The notes: a model not told the origin generated them from the letters alone. DNA of 57,922 nucleotides from Larkinella sp. C7 (GCF_006149005.1 NZ_VBSL01000023.1:1-57922), one strand, 5' to 3'. Counted from the stretch's first letter, positions 1 through 8,891 are shown. A program made the numbers and translations.

Positions 1-1098
1 AAAAAGCCGCTGCGAAAACAGGTGATTCCAGCGAAGCGTCGCCGTGCTGTTGCCCCAGTCGAGGTTGATTTTGGTGGCGGTTTCCTGATCATCAACATAA
101 AACCGATCCTGACCGAAATAACCGCTCAGGTACAGCTTGTTTTTCGGCCCGAAATCGTAGTTGGCTTTGGCGTTCAGATCGTAGAAGTAATATCCGGCCA
201 CAACCTGTCCGTCAGTTTGCTGTTTGATGAGGGGCCGGGCCACAAAATCCAGGTACGTCCGGCGGGCCGACACCAGAAACGACGACGACCCCGCCCCCGA
301 TTTCTTTTTGGTCAGCGGGCCTTCCAGCGTCAGCCGCGATGCAATCAGGCCAATGCCGCCTTCGCCGTGGAGTTTTTCCTTGTTGCCCTCTTTCATATTC
401 ATCTCAATCACCGACGACAGCCGTCCGCCGTACCGCGCCGGAAAACCGCCTTTGATCAGTTCCACGCTTTTGAGCGCATCGCCGTTGAAAACCGAGAAAA
501 AACCGAAGAGGTGGTTGGCGTTGTACACAATGGCGTCATCGACAATGATGAGGTTCTGGTCGGGGCCGCCCCCGCGGACGTAAATCCCGGTGCTGCCTTC
601 GGAGCCTTTCTGGACGCCCGGCATGAGTTGCAGCACTTTCAGGACGTCTTTTTCGCCCAGAAAAGCCGGTATTTTCTTGATTTGGGCCACCGGAACGTCG
701 ATGGTGCTCATTTGCGGACTTTCGCTCACTTTTTCTTCGCTGCGATTCCCGGTGACGACCACTTCCGACAGCAAACGACCGGGCGTCAACTGAACATCAA
801 GCACGGTATTTTTCCGGAAGGGGAGGGTTTCCTGTATGCTCTCGTAACCGACAAAAGAGAACGACAGCGTCAGGCTGTCCTGAACGGGAATGGTCAGCGA
901 ATAGAAACCGTAGGTATTGGTAACCGTGCCGGTTGAGGTGCCGGGCAGGTAGACATTGACGCCAATGAGCGCTTCGCTGCTCCCTTTTTCGCGCACATAG
1001 CCGCTCACCGTCGCGACGGACCGGGTGGAAGAAGGTTGGGCGAGGGCGATAAAACCGACCATCAAAAACACAAAATAAAACAGGAAGAAATACTTCAT
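1..1098 (-). CDS. TonB-dependent receptor, N-terminal part (truncated by window edge)
   Basis: The minus strand is open for 366 codons from the ATG at 1098 to the window edge, so the C-terminal barrel lies outside. The protein begins with a hydrophobic signal peptide (MKYFFLFYFVFLMVGFIALA). A carboxypeptidase-regulatory-like beta-sandwich follows, with typical phrases such as VSGYVREKGSSEALIGVNV and SFVGYES. Next comes a TonB plug domain with STGIYVRGGGPDQNLIIVDD and GGFPARYGGRLSSVI. It is an outer-membrane active transporter whose substrate cannot be read from the visible part. It is divergent from the NADH dehydrogenase at 1228. The long plus-strand reading frame over 22-936 is its antisense shadow. 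Family assignment is firm; substrate is unknown. Confidence 0.9.
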   Translation of the reverse strand, partial: MKYFFLFYFVFLMVGFIALAQPSSTRSVATVSGYVREKGSSEALIGVNVYLPGTSTGTVTNTYGFYSLTIPVQDSLTLSFSFVGYESIQETLPFRKNTVLDVQLTPGRLLSEVVVTGNRSEEKVSESPQMSTIDVPVAQIKKIPAFLGEKDVLKVLQLMPGVQKGSEGSTGIYVRGGGPDQNLIIVDDAIVYNANHLFGFFSVFNGDALKSVELIKGGFPARYGGRLSSVIEMNMKEGNKEKLHGEGGIGLIASRLTLEGPLTKKKSGAGSSSFLVSARRTYLDFVARPLIKQQTDGQVVAGYYFYDLNAKANYDFGPKNKLYLSGYFGQDRFYVDDQETATKINLDWGNSTATLRWNHLFSQRLF

Positions 1099-1227
1099 TC
1101 AGGCATTCAATGAGCTTATTCTTTGTTAGTACGATAGAAGGTATTCAAAAAGTATAACAGAGACTGAAGTTAACAGTTTCGCTGGTGAAGAGTTACCAAC
1201 GTAACAACTCGATAGAACCCTACGATC

Positions 1228-2574
1228 ATGCTGAAATTTGATAAGCTTTCACTCAATATTCCCGAAACAACCAAACCGCGGGTGGTCGTCATCGGTGGCG
1301 GTTTTGGCGGGCTCAATCTGGTGAAAAAGCTGAACGGCAAAGACTTTCAGATTGTGATGTTCGATAAACAGAACTACCACGGTTTCTGGCCGCTGCTCTA
1401 TCAGGTGGCTACCGCCGGGCTGGAGCCTGACGCCATTGCCGAGCCAATCCGCAAAATGTTCGATGAAGAGTACGAGGATTTTCACTTCCGGCTGGTCCGG
1501 GTTCTCGGCGTCGATCCGGTGGCAAAAACCGTGAAGACGTTGATTGGTGATCTGCACTATGATTACCTGGTCATTGCGACGGGAACGAAGGCTAATTTTT
1601 TCGGAAATGAGCAGGTTCAGAAATACTCCTTTTCACTCAAAACCATTCCGGAAGCACTGAACCTCCGCAGCCAGTTGCTGCAGTCGTTCGAGCAGGCCAG
1701 CATTACGGTTGATCCCGAAAATCGGGAAAGCTTGCTGAATTTCGTGATTGTCGGCGCCGGACCAACGGGTGTCGAAATGGCGGGTTCGCTGGCCGAAATG
1801 CGCAAACACGTTCTGCCGGGCGATTATCCGGGGCTGGATTTCAGCAAGATGAAGATTTATCTGGTCGAAGGACTGGACCGGGTTTTGCCGCCGATGTCGC
1901 CGGAGGCCAGTGCCAAAACACAGAGATACCTGGAAGACATGGGGGTGATCATCAAGCTGAAAAGCCTGGTTGATTCCTACGACGGCGATGTGGTGACGCT
2001 CAAAACCGGGGAGCAAATCCGGTCGCAGACGGTCGTGTGGGCGGCTGGCGTCACGGGCGCGCTCATCGATGGGTTGCCGAAAGAAAGTATTGTGCGCGGG
2101 GGCCGCGTAACGGTCAATGAATTCAACCAGGTGGCCGGATACAGCGATATTTTTGCCATCGGCGACATTGCTTTCATGAAAAGCGAAAAATGGCCGAACG
2201 GGCATCCGGGCGTGGCTCAACCGGCCATTCAGCAGGGCCAGCACCTGGCGAAAAACCTGCGCCGGCTGATTCGCAAGGAGGAAATGACCCCGTTTGATTA
2301 TTTTGACAAAGGCTCCCTGGCGATCATTGGCCGCGTTCGGGCCGTCGCCGATTTGCCGGGCAATCTGCACCTCAGCGGTTTTGTGGCGTGGGTAGCGTGG
2401 CTGTTTGTCCATATTTACTACCTCATCGGTTTTCGGAGCAAACTGGTCGTCCTGAGCAACTGGATTTACCGCCTGTTTACTTACGAGCGCGGTACCCGGC
2501 TGATCATCAGACCTTTTGTCAGAAAAGATGACAAAGACGCCGAAGAGTTTGTAATGAAGAATGAAATCGGTTAA
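1228..2574 (+). CDS. ndh: type II NADH dehydrogenase (NAD(P)/FAD-dependent oxidoreductase)
   Basis: This 448-residue flavoprotein has an N-terminal FAD-binding GGGFGGLNLVKKL (about residues 22-34) and a second Rossmann motif, GAGPTGVEMAGSLAEM (about 176-191), for NADH. The phrases WAAGV and IFAIGDIA are typical of the NDH-2 family. The hydrophobic C-terminal part with WVAWLFVHIYYLIGFRSK fits the membrane-anchoring helix region of NDH-2. The expected role is non-proton-pumping transfer of electrons from NADH to menaquinone at the inner membrane. It is divergent from the TonB receptor and is followed 40 nt later by the S46 peptidase. The length matches the family. Other members of the family use different donors, so the NADH call rests on family similarity. 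Confidence 0.88.
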   Translation: MLKFDKLSLNIPETTKPRVVVIGGGFGGLNLVKKLNGKDFQIVMFDKQNYHGFWPLLYQVATAGLEPDAIAEPIRKMFDEEYEDFHFRLVRVLGVDPVAKTVKTLIGDLHYDYLVIATGTKANFFGNEQVQKYSFSLKTIPEALNLRSQLLQSFEQASITVDPENRESLLNFVIVGAGPTGVEMAGSLAEMRKHVLPGDYPGLDFSKMKIYLVEGLDRVLPPMSPEASAKTQRYLEDMGVIIKLKSLVDSYDGDVVTLKTGEQIRSQTVVWAAGVTGALIDGLPKESIVRGGRVTVNEFNQVAGYSDIFAIGDIAFMKSEKWPNGHPGVAQPAIQQGQHLAKNLRRLIRKEEMTPFDYFDKGSLAIIGRVRAVADLPGNLHLSGFVAWVAWLFVHIYYLIGFRSKLVVLSNWIYRLFTYERGTRLIIRPFVRKDDKDAEEFVMKNEIG

Positions 2575-2614
2575 CATTGCCTGACTATGATTATGGTGAT
2601 TTCAATGATTGACT

Positions 2615-4780
2615 ATGATAAATTCTTCTGTTAGAATTCTGCTGGCTACTTTTTTGGTCGTTGGTTCACTTACGGCTTCTGCCCAACCTACTCTGAATCC
2701 CGATACGGTGAAAGCCGGTCTGTTCGATATGGGCAAGATGTGGACATTTGATAATCCACCTCAGGAGTATTTCCAGAAAACATACGGTTTTACGCCCGAC
2801 CAGAAATGGTTTGACGAAGTGCGGCTGGCATCGCTGCGGTTTGCCGATTACTGCTCGGCGTCGTTCGTTTCGGCGAATGGTCTGGTGATGACCAATCACC
2901 ACTGCGCGCGGGAGTCGGGAACGGGGGTGCAGCGGAAAGGGGAAGACCTGAACAGTACGGGCTTTTTTGCCAAAACCTTCGCCGAAGAACGGAAAGTGGA
3001 GAATCTGTACGTCGATCAGTTGCTGAAAATCGAAGACATCACCACCCGCGTACAGGCCGCGATGGCATTGGGGAAATCCGAAGCCGAACAATTGCAGATG
3101 CGTGAGCGGGAATTTGCGACCATCAAGCAGGAATTTGGTAGCCAGGCGGAATGGAAAGGCCTTGAATTGCAAACGATTACGTTCTACAACGGCGGGCGGT
3201 ATTCGCTGTACGGTTTCAAACGGTATAACGACGTCCGGCTGGTGTTGATGCCCGAACTGCAACTCGGTTTTTTTGGTGGTGATCCCGACAACTTCACCTA
3301 TCCCCGGTATGCGCTGGATTTTTCTTTTTTCCGGGTGTATGACAATGGAAAACCGCTGAAAACGACGCATTTCTTCAAGTTCAATCCCAACGGGATCAAA
3401 GAAAACGAACCGGTTTTTGTAACCGGAAATCCGGGCAGCACCGAGCGACTGAAAACCGTGGCCGAACTGGAATTTGACCGCGACCTGAAAATCCCGTACA
3501 TCCTGCAACTGCTCCGCAACCGCGCCGATGCGTTGCAGATTTACAACGCCACGGCGAAAAGCGACAGCATCCAGAACGAAATTTTTAGTTTCGAAAACAG
3601 CCTGAAAGCTTACGGTGGTCAGTTGGAAGGCCTGCGCGATCCGTATTTGCTGGCCCGGAAAGGTGCTTTCGAGCAACAGTTCAAAGCCGACGCCCAGCGG
3701 CTGGAAGGCGGGCGCGGACAGGCTAAAGTGAGTACCGGTTCCGGCCAGAAGAGCGACGCGGCCAATGGCGCTGCCGGATCGAAGGTCGATATTAACCTGA
3801 AACTCTGGGACAACATTGCCACCAACGTGGGCGATCTTCGGAAATACTACAAGGATAATACCTACCTGTCGCCCAGCGAACTGGCGCGGGGTGATTTGCT
3901 GGTGTTTGCCCATTTGCTGATCACCTATGCCGACGCGGCCCGCCAGAATCCCGGTCGGGCAGAGCAGATCAAAAACCTGCTGGAAACGCCCAAACTCACC
4001 GACCGGGCGCTGGAAGAAGCCTATCTGGCGGCTCACCTGACCGAAGCTCAGGCGGCTTTGGGCAACGACGATCCTTACATCAAAGCGGCCCTGAATGGCA
4101 AATCGCCCAAGGAAGCGGCTGCCTATTTGATGAACAACACGAAACTGAACGACCAGGGTTATGTGAACGATCTGGTGACGAAAGGCCCGGTGGCCATCAG
4201 CGCCGACAACGATCCGTTGCTGGCGCTTTCGCGCATTTCGGTGCCGCGCTACCAGCAGGCATCAGCCGCCGTGAAGGCCATTACGGGTCGGCAGACGGTG
4301 TTGCGGAGTAACCTGGGGCGGTTGTTGTATGAAGTCTACGGAACTGGTATCCCGCCCGACGCGACGTTTTCGCTGCGGATCAACGACGGCATCGTGAAAG
4401 GATTTCCGTACAACGGAACCGTTGCGCCGTATCAAACCACTTTTGCCGGTTTGTATGACCGGTATTATTCCTTCAACGGTAAATTTCCGTGGGCCTTGCC
4501 CAAGCGCTGGCTGGCTCCCCCCGCCGAATTGCTGCGCCAGTCGATGTGTTTTGTCTCTACGAACGACATCATTGGTGGCAATTCGGGTAGCCCGCTGATC
4601 AACAAAAACCGCGAAGCCGTCGGGCTGGCTTTCGACGGCAACATGGAAAGCCTGCCGGGAAGTTTCATTTTTGTTCCCGATAAAAACCGGACGGTTTCGG
4701 TCAATACGGGAGCCATTGTGGCAGCGATGCGCTACATCTACAAAGCGGATCGGCTCGTGAAAGAACTCGTCGGAAAATGA
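2615..4780 (+). CDS. S46 family dipeptidyl-peptidase, DPP7-like
   Basis: 721 residues with a signal peptide ending near TASAQ. The S46 hallmarks are present: TNHHC with the likely catalytic histidine at residue 96, GGDPDNFTYPRY with the probable catalytic aspartate, and GGNSGSP with the serine at residue 657. The residue 18 positions after the serine is Gly (GLAFDGN). In Porphyromonas enzymes this position separates DPP7 (Gly, hydrophobic P1) from DPP11 (Arg, acidic P1), so DPP7-like specificity is predicted. It should release dipeptides from oligopeptides in the periplasm. I chose the ATG at 2615 over a TTG at 2609 because it starts directly at the signal peptide. Its TGA overlaps the ATG of the cytochrome gene (ATGA), so translation may be coupled. 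Confidence 0.93.
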   Translation: MINSSVRILLATFLVVGSLTASAQPTLNPDTVKAGLFDMGKMWTFDNPPQEYFQKTYGFTPDQKWFDEVRLASLRFADYCSASFVSANGLVMTNHHCARESGTGVQRKGEDLNSTGFFAKTFAEERKVENLYVDQLLKIEDITTRVQAAMALGKSEAEQLQMREREFATIKQEFGSQAEWKGLELQTITFYNGGRYSLYGFKRYNDVRLVLMPELQLGFFGGDPDNFTYPRYALDFSFFRVYDNGKPLKTTHFFKFNPNGIKENEPVFVTGNPGSTERLKTVAELEFDRDLKIPYILQLLRNRADALQIYNATAKSDSIQNEIFSFENSLKAYGGQLEGLRDPYLLARKGAFEQQFKADAQRLEGGRGQAKVSTGSGQKSDAANGAAGSKVDINLKLWDNIATNVGDLRKYYKDNTYLSPSELARGDLLVFAHLLITYADAARQNPGRAEQIKNLLETPKLTDRALEEAYLAAHLTEAQAALGNDDPYIKAALNGKSPKEAAAYLMNNTKLNDQGYVNDLVTKGPVAISADNDPLLALSRISVPRYQQASAAVKAITGRQTVLRSNLGRLLYEVYGTGIPPDATFSLRINDGIVKGFPYNGTVAPYQTTFAGLYDRYYSFNGKFPWALPKRWLAPPAELLRQSMCFVSTNDIIGGNSGSPLINKNREAVGLAFDGNMESLPGSFIFVPDKNRTVSVNTGAIVAAMRYIYKADRLVKELVGK

Positions 4781-5469
4781 AGCGCATCATCCACAAACAC
4801 CCGCTGGCGATCCGCTGGTTTCACTGGATCAACTTCCCGATTCTGGTCATCATGATCTGGAGCGGATTGCTGATTTATTGGGCCTACCAGCCCTACAAAA
4901 TCCAGATTGGCGATACCGTACTGTTCAAATTTTTTCCGAACTGGTTTATTCAGGCCCTGAACCTGCGTCGGCGGCTGGCCGAGGGCATGTCGTGGCATTT
5001 TGTGTTCATGTGGCTGTTCACGATCAATGGGGTTCTGTACGTTCTCTATACCTTTATTTCGGGCGAATGGCGGTTTTTGCTGCCCAATCGACGGTCGTTC
5101 CGGGAAGCCTGGCAGGTAACATTGCACGATCTGGGCATTCGTAAAACCGCCCCTCCGCAGGTGAAGTACAATGGTGCGCAGCGGATTGCCTACACGGCCA
5201 TTCTTTTGATGGGGATTGGCTCGCTGCTGACCGGTTTGGCGATTTACAAACCCACACAGTTTTCGGGCCTGACAACCTTAACGGGGGGCTACGAAAACGC
5301 CCGGCTGTGGCATTTCATCCTGACCATCGGCTACGTTCTGTTTTTTGTCATCCATATTTTTCAGGTCGTGCGGGCGGGCTGGAACAATTTTCAGGCGATG
5401 GTAACCGGTTTTGAAGTCGAAAAGAAACTGCCTGAAAAAACACCACCAGCCCCGACTACCCCGGCCTGA
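4777..5469 (+). CDS. cytochrome b/b6-type membrane subunit of a molybdoenzyme
   Basis: 230 residues with four predicted membrane helices, at about 17-36, 72-95, 130-150 and 175-197. Histidines sit in places expected for haem ligands: IRWFHWINF in helix 1, MSWHFVFMW in helix 2, and RLWHFILTIGYVLFFVIHIF in helix 4. This is the di-haem cytochrome b561 / Ni-Fe-hydrogenase b-type fold. It overlaps the peptidase stop by 4 nt and is followed after 16 nt by a molybdopterin oxidoreductase. It therefore probably passes electrons between the quinone pool and that enzyme, as MsrQ does for MsrP, although the sequence is not obviously MsrQ. The C-terminus is a proline- and lysine-rich tail. Confidence 0.85.
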   Translation: MKRIIHKHPLAIRWFHWINFPILVIMIWSGLLIYWAYQPYKIQIGDTVLFKFFPNWFIQALNLRRRLAEGMSWHFVFMWLFTINGVLYVLYTFISGEWRFLLPNRRSFREAWQVTLHDLGIRKTAPPQVKYNGAQRIAYTAILLMGIGSLLTGLAIYKPTQFSGLTTLTGGYENARLWHFILTIGYVLFFVIHIFQVVRAGWNNFQAMVTGFEVEKKLPEKTPPAPTTPA

Positions 5470-5485
5470 CTAATCCTGAACCACT

Positions 5486-6292
5486 ATGGCTCCTGTTGAC
5501 GATACCGAGGAAAAACTTCCCGAAAAAAAGCCGCATCGCGAAGAGCTGACCTCCGAGCAGCAGATCCGGCGTCGGACCCTAAAAGCGTTCGCGTTGTTTG
5601 GTCTGGCCGGTGTTATTCCCTTTAGCCTCTGGAAATGGATCAAAATACAACCCAAAGAAGCCGGGTTGCCGAAGGTGTTCCGCGAGGTGCTGAAGGTGAA
5701 TGAAGAGGTGGCCAATGGCTATTTCAGCAACGCAAATCTGGCACCGACTTTTCCGAAAGACTGGGCGGTTAAAAACGTGCGGGTGAATGGCCGGGACGGT
5801 TTGCGGAGCGCGATCGATAAAGACGCCTGGCGATTGAAAGTGGAGCAACCGGGCCGGAAAGCCCTGTTGATTTCGCTCGACGAGCTAAAAGCGTTGCCCA
5901 AGCAGGAGATCATTTATGAGTTCAAGTGCATCGAGGGCTGGAGCCAGATTCAGCATTGGGGCGGGGTAAACTTTGCCGAATTTGCCAAAAAATACCAGTT
6001 GGGGCAGAAAGACGGCTCGGAAGCGTGGTATCCGTACGTCGGCATGAAAACGCCCGATGGTGGGTATTACGTTGGCATCGACACGCCCAGCGCCCTGCAT
6101 CCGCAAACCATGCTGGCTTACGAAATGAATGACGAGCCGCTCACTGATCTGCACGGCGCGCCCCTGCGTCTCATCATTCCGGTGAAATACGGTGTCAAAA
6201 ACCTGAAACGCATCGGCAGCCTCTGGTTCAGCGACGAGCGCCCCCGCGACTTCTGGGCCGAACGCGGGTATGATTACCACGTCGGGTTGTAG
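5486..6292 (+). CDS. molybdopterin-dependent oxidoreductase (MsrP/sulfite-oxidase family)
   Basis: 268 residues. Residues 28-33 (RRRTLK) followed by a hydrophobic stretch (about 34-52) resemble a Tat signal or signal-anchor, with a 27-residue charged cytosolic lead. The body matches the oxidoreductase molybdopterin-binding domain. EFKCIEGWS places the molybdenum-ligating cysteine at residue 148, and there are WGGVNFAEF, GYYVGIDTPSALHPQTMLAYEMN and GAPLRLIIPVKYGVKNLK. MsrP reduces methionine sulfoxide in periplasmic proteins; other members oxidise sulfite. The substrate cannot be decided here. The preceding cytochrome b is the likely electron partner, so the pair forms a periplasmic redox module exported already folded. 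Confidence 0.87.
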   Translation: MAPVDDTEEKLPEKKPHREELTSEQQIRRRTLKAFALFGLAGVIPFSLWKWIKIQPKEAGLPKVFREVLKVNEEVANGYFSNANLAPTFPKDWAVKNVRVNGRDGLRSAIDKDAWRLKVEQPGRKALLISLDELKALPKQEIIYEFKCIEGWSQIQHWGGVNFAEFAKKYQLGQKDGSEAWYPYVGMKTPDGGYYVGIDTPSALHPQTMLAYEMNDEPLTDLHGAPLRLIIPVKYGVKNLKRIGSLWFSDERPRDFWAERGYDYHVGL

Positions 6293-6301
6293 ATTCCCCA
6301 C

Positions 6302-6352
6302 TGGATAACGCCTTCCCCGTTGGATAACGCCTTCCCCGGATGTTATCCGGGG
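6302..6352. repeat. 19-nt-period tandem repeat ending in a terminator-like hairpin
   Basis: The 18-mer TGGATAACGCCTTCCCCG occurs at 6302-6319 and again, exactly, at 6321-6338. The second copy runs into an inverted repeat, CCCCGGA (6334-6340) and TCCGGGG (6346-6352), with a 5-nt loop. GGATAAC at 6322-6328 can also pair with GTTATCC at 6342-6348, so alternative hairpins exist. It lies just after the molybdoenzyme stop codon. No T-run follows, so termination is plausible but not certain. Confidence 0.6.
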
Positions 6353-6383
6353 CTAGTGATGATAGCCTTTCAGGCTTTGGGGT

Positions 6384-6414
6384 GTTGGTAGAGATCGGCT
6401 TTTTGTTATCTTCG
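6384..6414 (+). promoter_or_regulatory. candidate Bacteroidota promoter for the S9 peptidase
   Basis: GTTG (6384-6387), a 19-nt spacer and TATCTTCG (6407-6414) give a near match to TTTG-N19-TAnnTTTG. The predicted transcription start is about 15 nt before the ATG at 6437. It sits after the hairpin that closes the previous unit. Confidence 0.4.
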
Positions 6415-6436
6415 GGAGTCATTCAGAAACAAACTC

Positions 6437-8716
6437 ATGAAGAAAATTCTCCTCCTCACAGCCGCTTTCGGGCTGTTGATTCCGTACGCTCACGCCCAAA
6501 CCGGCAAACAGAAGATCACCGTAACCGATTTGACCCGCATCAAACAAGTAAGCGGTATTAAAACATCGCCCGATGGTAAACACGCGGTTTATACACTGAC
6601 GACGATTGAACCGGACGCCGAGAAAAAAGAAGAATACGAGTATAAGACTCATATCTATTTAACCGGCTTGAAGCGTAGCGACGCACCGTTTGGTGATCCA
6701 AAAGCGTTGACCCACGGCAGCGAAAGCGCCCGGCAGCCCGACTGGTCGCCCGATGGCAAGTCGATTGCGTTTGTGCGGACGGTGAAAGGCAAATCGCAGA
6801 TTTTTGTGATGCCGCTCGATGGGGGCGAAGCCTGGCAGTTGACCAAACTGAGTTACGGGGCTTCCAGTCCGCAATGGTCGCCGGACGGCAAACGGATTCT
6901 GTTTACAGCCAACGCTTCCTTGTCCGACATGCTGAAAGATTCGCTGCTGAACCGGGGGAAAACCGTGCCGGCCTGGTCGTTGGAAAAACCGGGTTTCGCC
7001 ACCAATGAATTTATCAAACCGGACAAAACCGTGAAGGCGAATCCCGACGGATCGCTGGCCGAAATCCGGGCCTATCTGAACAAGGATGTGGAGGATAAAA
7101 AAGCGAAAGTCATCAACCGGCTCAATTTTCAGGGCGAATCGACCACCGAACCCGAGCTGAGCTTTACACACCTGTATGCGGTCGAGGTTAAGGAGAATGC
7201 GACGCCGAAACCGTTGACACACGGTTTTTATTCGTTTCAGGCCCCGGTCTGGATGCCCGACGGCCAGGGGATTCTGGCCGTAACCGACCGCGACACACTC
7301 AGGCACCCCGACCGGGAGCAGGATGCCGCACTGATCTGGCTGGCAGCCGATGGGTCGGGCAAACGGATTAGCCTGTTGTCGGAAGCCGGGAAAACGTATT
7401 TCTCGCCCTCGGTTTCGCCCGATGGTCGCCAGTTGGTTTTGCTGACCAATTCGGCGCAGGGCGTTAATGCCGGGCAGCTTGCCATGGCCGCCCTGAACGG
7501 TACGTCGGTTTCTGATTTGCAGGTGGTTGCCTTCGACCGGGCGGCCGGCAACCTGAAATGGGGAGCGGTGTCGGTGGCGGGTTCGAAAAAGAAAAAAGGC
7601 CCCGCGACAACGGCCTATGCGGTATTTTTTACGGCCTCATCGAACGGCGGGGTGCCGCTCTACCGGCTTGATCCGGCCACGAAGCAGGTGACGCAGTTGT
7701 CGGATTTCGACAGTGGAATCAGCGCGTTCGATCTGGCGGGTGATCAGGTGGTGTTTGCCAAAACCGCCGTCGCCAATCCGTCGGAACTGTATATGGGAGC
7801 TTTTACAGGTGCTACCACACAAAAAACGCTTACCGCCAATGCGGTTAAACTGAGCAATCACAACGACTGGGTGGCCGGAAAAGCGTTGAGTTTTCCGGAA
7901 AAACGGACCTATAAAAATTCGAAAGGGCAGACGATCGAGTACTGGATTATGAAGCCCACGGCGGTTGCGGCAAACGAAGCGTCTGCTTCTACTAAGAAAT
8001 ACCCCTTGCTGCTCAACATGCACGGTGGCCCAACGGCGATGTGGGGACCCGGCGAAGCGTCGATGTGGCACGAATTTCAGTATTTCTGTTCGCAGGGCTA
8101 CGGCGTGGTGTATGCCAATCCGCGAGGATCGGGCGGCTACGGGATTGATTTTCAACGCGCCAACGTCAAGGATTGGGGAGCCGGCCCGACCGAAGACGTG
8201 CTGGCAGCCGCGACCGATGCCGCCAAAGAAGCCTGGGTCGATACGAGTCGGCAGGTGATTACGGGCGGTTCGTATGCGGGCTATCTGACGGCCTGGATTG
8301 TGGCCCACGACAACCGCTTCAAAGCCGCTTTTTCACAGCGTGGGGTGTATGACCTCACGACCTTCATGGGCGAAGGCAACGCGTGGCGGCTGGTTCCGAA
8401 CTATTTCGGGGGCTATCCGTGGCAAAAGCAGGTTGCAGAAACGCTGGAAGCCAATTCGCCGTACACGTTTGTCGAAAACATCAAAACGCCCCTGTTGATC
8501 AAACACGGTGAAAACGATCTGCGGACGGGCGTCATCCAGAGTGAAATGCTCTATAAAAGCCTGAAAATACTGGGTCGCCCGGTCGAATACGTTCGGATGC
8601 CCGGTGGTACGCACGAGATGAGCCGGTCGGGGAACGTTCGGCAGCGGATTGACCGGATGCTGCGGATTTACGAGTTTTTCGAGCGGTATATCGGCGAAAA
8701 GAACAACCGGCAATAG
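6437..8716 (+). CDS. S9 family peptidase (prolyl oligopeptidase / acyl-aminoacyl-peptidase type)
   Basis: 759 residues with a Sec signal peptide (MKKILLLTAAFGLLIPYAHA). The N-terminal half has WD40-like PD40 repeats forming the beta-propeller, for example QPDWSPDGKSIAFVR and PQWSPDGKRILFTA. The C-terminal alpha/beta-hydrolase has GGSYAGYLTAW with Ser612, HGENDLRTG with Asp694 and GGTHEMSRSG with His726, a complete catalytic triad. It should cleave short peptides in the periplasm or at the surface. With the S46 enzyme upstream it suggests peptide catabolism. The 3' end carries a 25-nt stretch nearly repeated in the following intergenic region (see 8644-8749). Confidence 0.93.
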   Translation: MKKILLLTAAFGLLIPYAHAQTGKQKITVTDLTRIKQVSGIKTSPDGKHAVYTLTTIEPDAEKKEEYEYKTHIYLTGLKRSDAPFGDPKALTHGSESARQPDWSPDGKSIAFVRTVKGKSQIFVMPLDGGEAWQLTKLSYGASSPQWSPDGKRILFTANASLSDMLKDSLLNRGKTVPAWSLEKPGFATNEFIKPDKTVKANPDGSLAEIRAYLNKDVEDKKAKVINRLNFQGESTTEPELSFTHLYAVEVKENATPKPLTHGFYSFQAPVWMPDGQGILAVTDRDTLRHPDREQDAALIWLAADGSGKRISLLSEAGKTYFSPSVSPDGRQLVLLTNSAQGVNAGQLAMAALNGTSVSDLQVVAFDRAAGNLKWGAVSVAGSKKKKGPATTAYAVFFTASSNGGVPLYRLDPATKQVTQLSDFDSGISAFDLAGDQVVFAKTAVANPSELYMGAFTGATTQKTLTANAVKLSNHNDWVAGKALSFPEKRTYKNSKGQTIEYWIMKPTAVAANEASASTKKYPLLLNMHGGPTAMWGPGEASMWHEFQYFCSQGYGVVYANPRGSGGYGIDFQRANVKDWGAGPTEDVLAAATDAAKEAWVDTSRQVITGGSYAGYLTAWIVAHDNRFKAAFSQRGVYDLTTFMGEGNAWRLVPNYFGGYPWQKQVAETLEANSPYTFVENIKTPLLIKHGENDLRTGVIQSEMLYKSLKILGRPVEYVRMPGGTHEMSRSGNVRQRIDRMLRIYEFFERYIGEKNNRQ

Positions 8717-8721
8717 ATAGG

Positions 8722-8798
8722 AACGCGGATTGACCGGATGCCGCGGATTGAAACAGATTTTATCCGTGGAAATCCGCAGCATCCGTCCAATCCGTGTT
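8722..8798. repeat. intergenic imperfect inverted repeat (28-nt arms)
   Basis: 8722-8749 pairs with 8771-8798 at 24 of 28 positions around a 21-nt loop. The left arm contains GCGGATTGACCGGATG (8725-8740). The same 25-nt block, with one mismatch, also occurs inside the end of the S9 gene at 8644-8668. It may act as a terminator for that gene or belong to an interspersed repeat family. Confidence 0.7.
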
Positions 8799-8891
8799 TC
8801 TATCCAAAAAGGCACAAATGCCGTAGAAATGTCGGCATAAAACCGGCAGACTCAGACGGCTTCGGATTTACATTTGTTCAAAAACTGAACA

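Noticed and set aside
22-936. Long plus-strand open frame of 304 codons
   Set aside because: It is antisense to a clear TonB receptor on the minus strand and its translation has no family features.
1633-2577. Minus-strand open frame of 314 codons over ndh
   Set aside because: The plus strand encodes an unmistakable NADH dehydrogenase; this is a shadow frame.
2587-2634. Short upstream frame overlapping the S46 start
   Set aside because: Fifteen codons with no sign of regulation; the direct repeat TGACTATGAT near it is probably chance.
2666-4036. Minus-strand open frame of 456 codons over the S46 gene
   Set aside because: Shadow of a gene with full catalytic motifs on the other strand.
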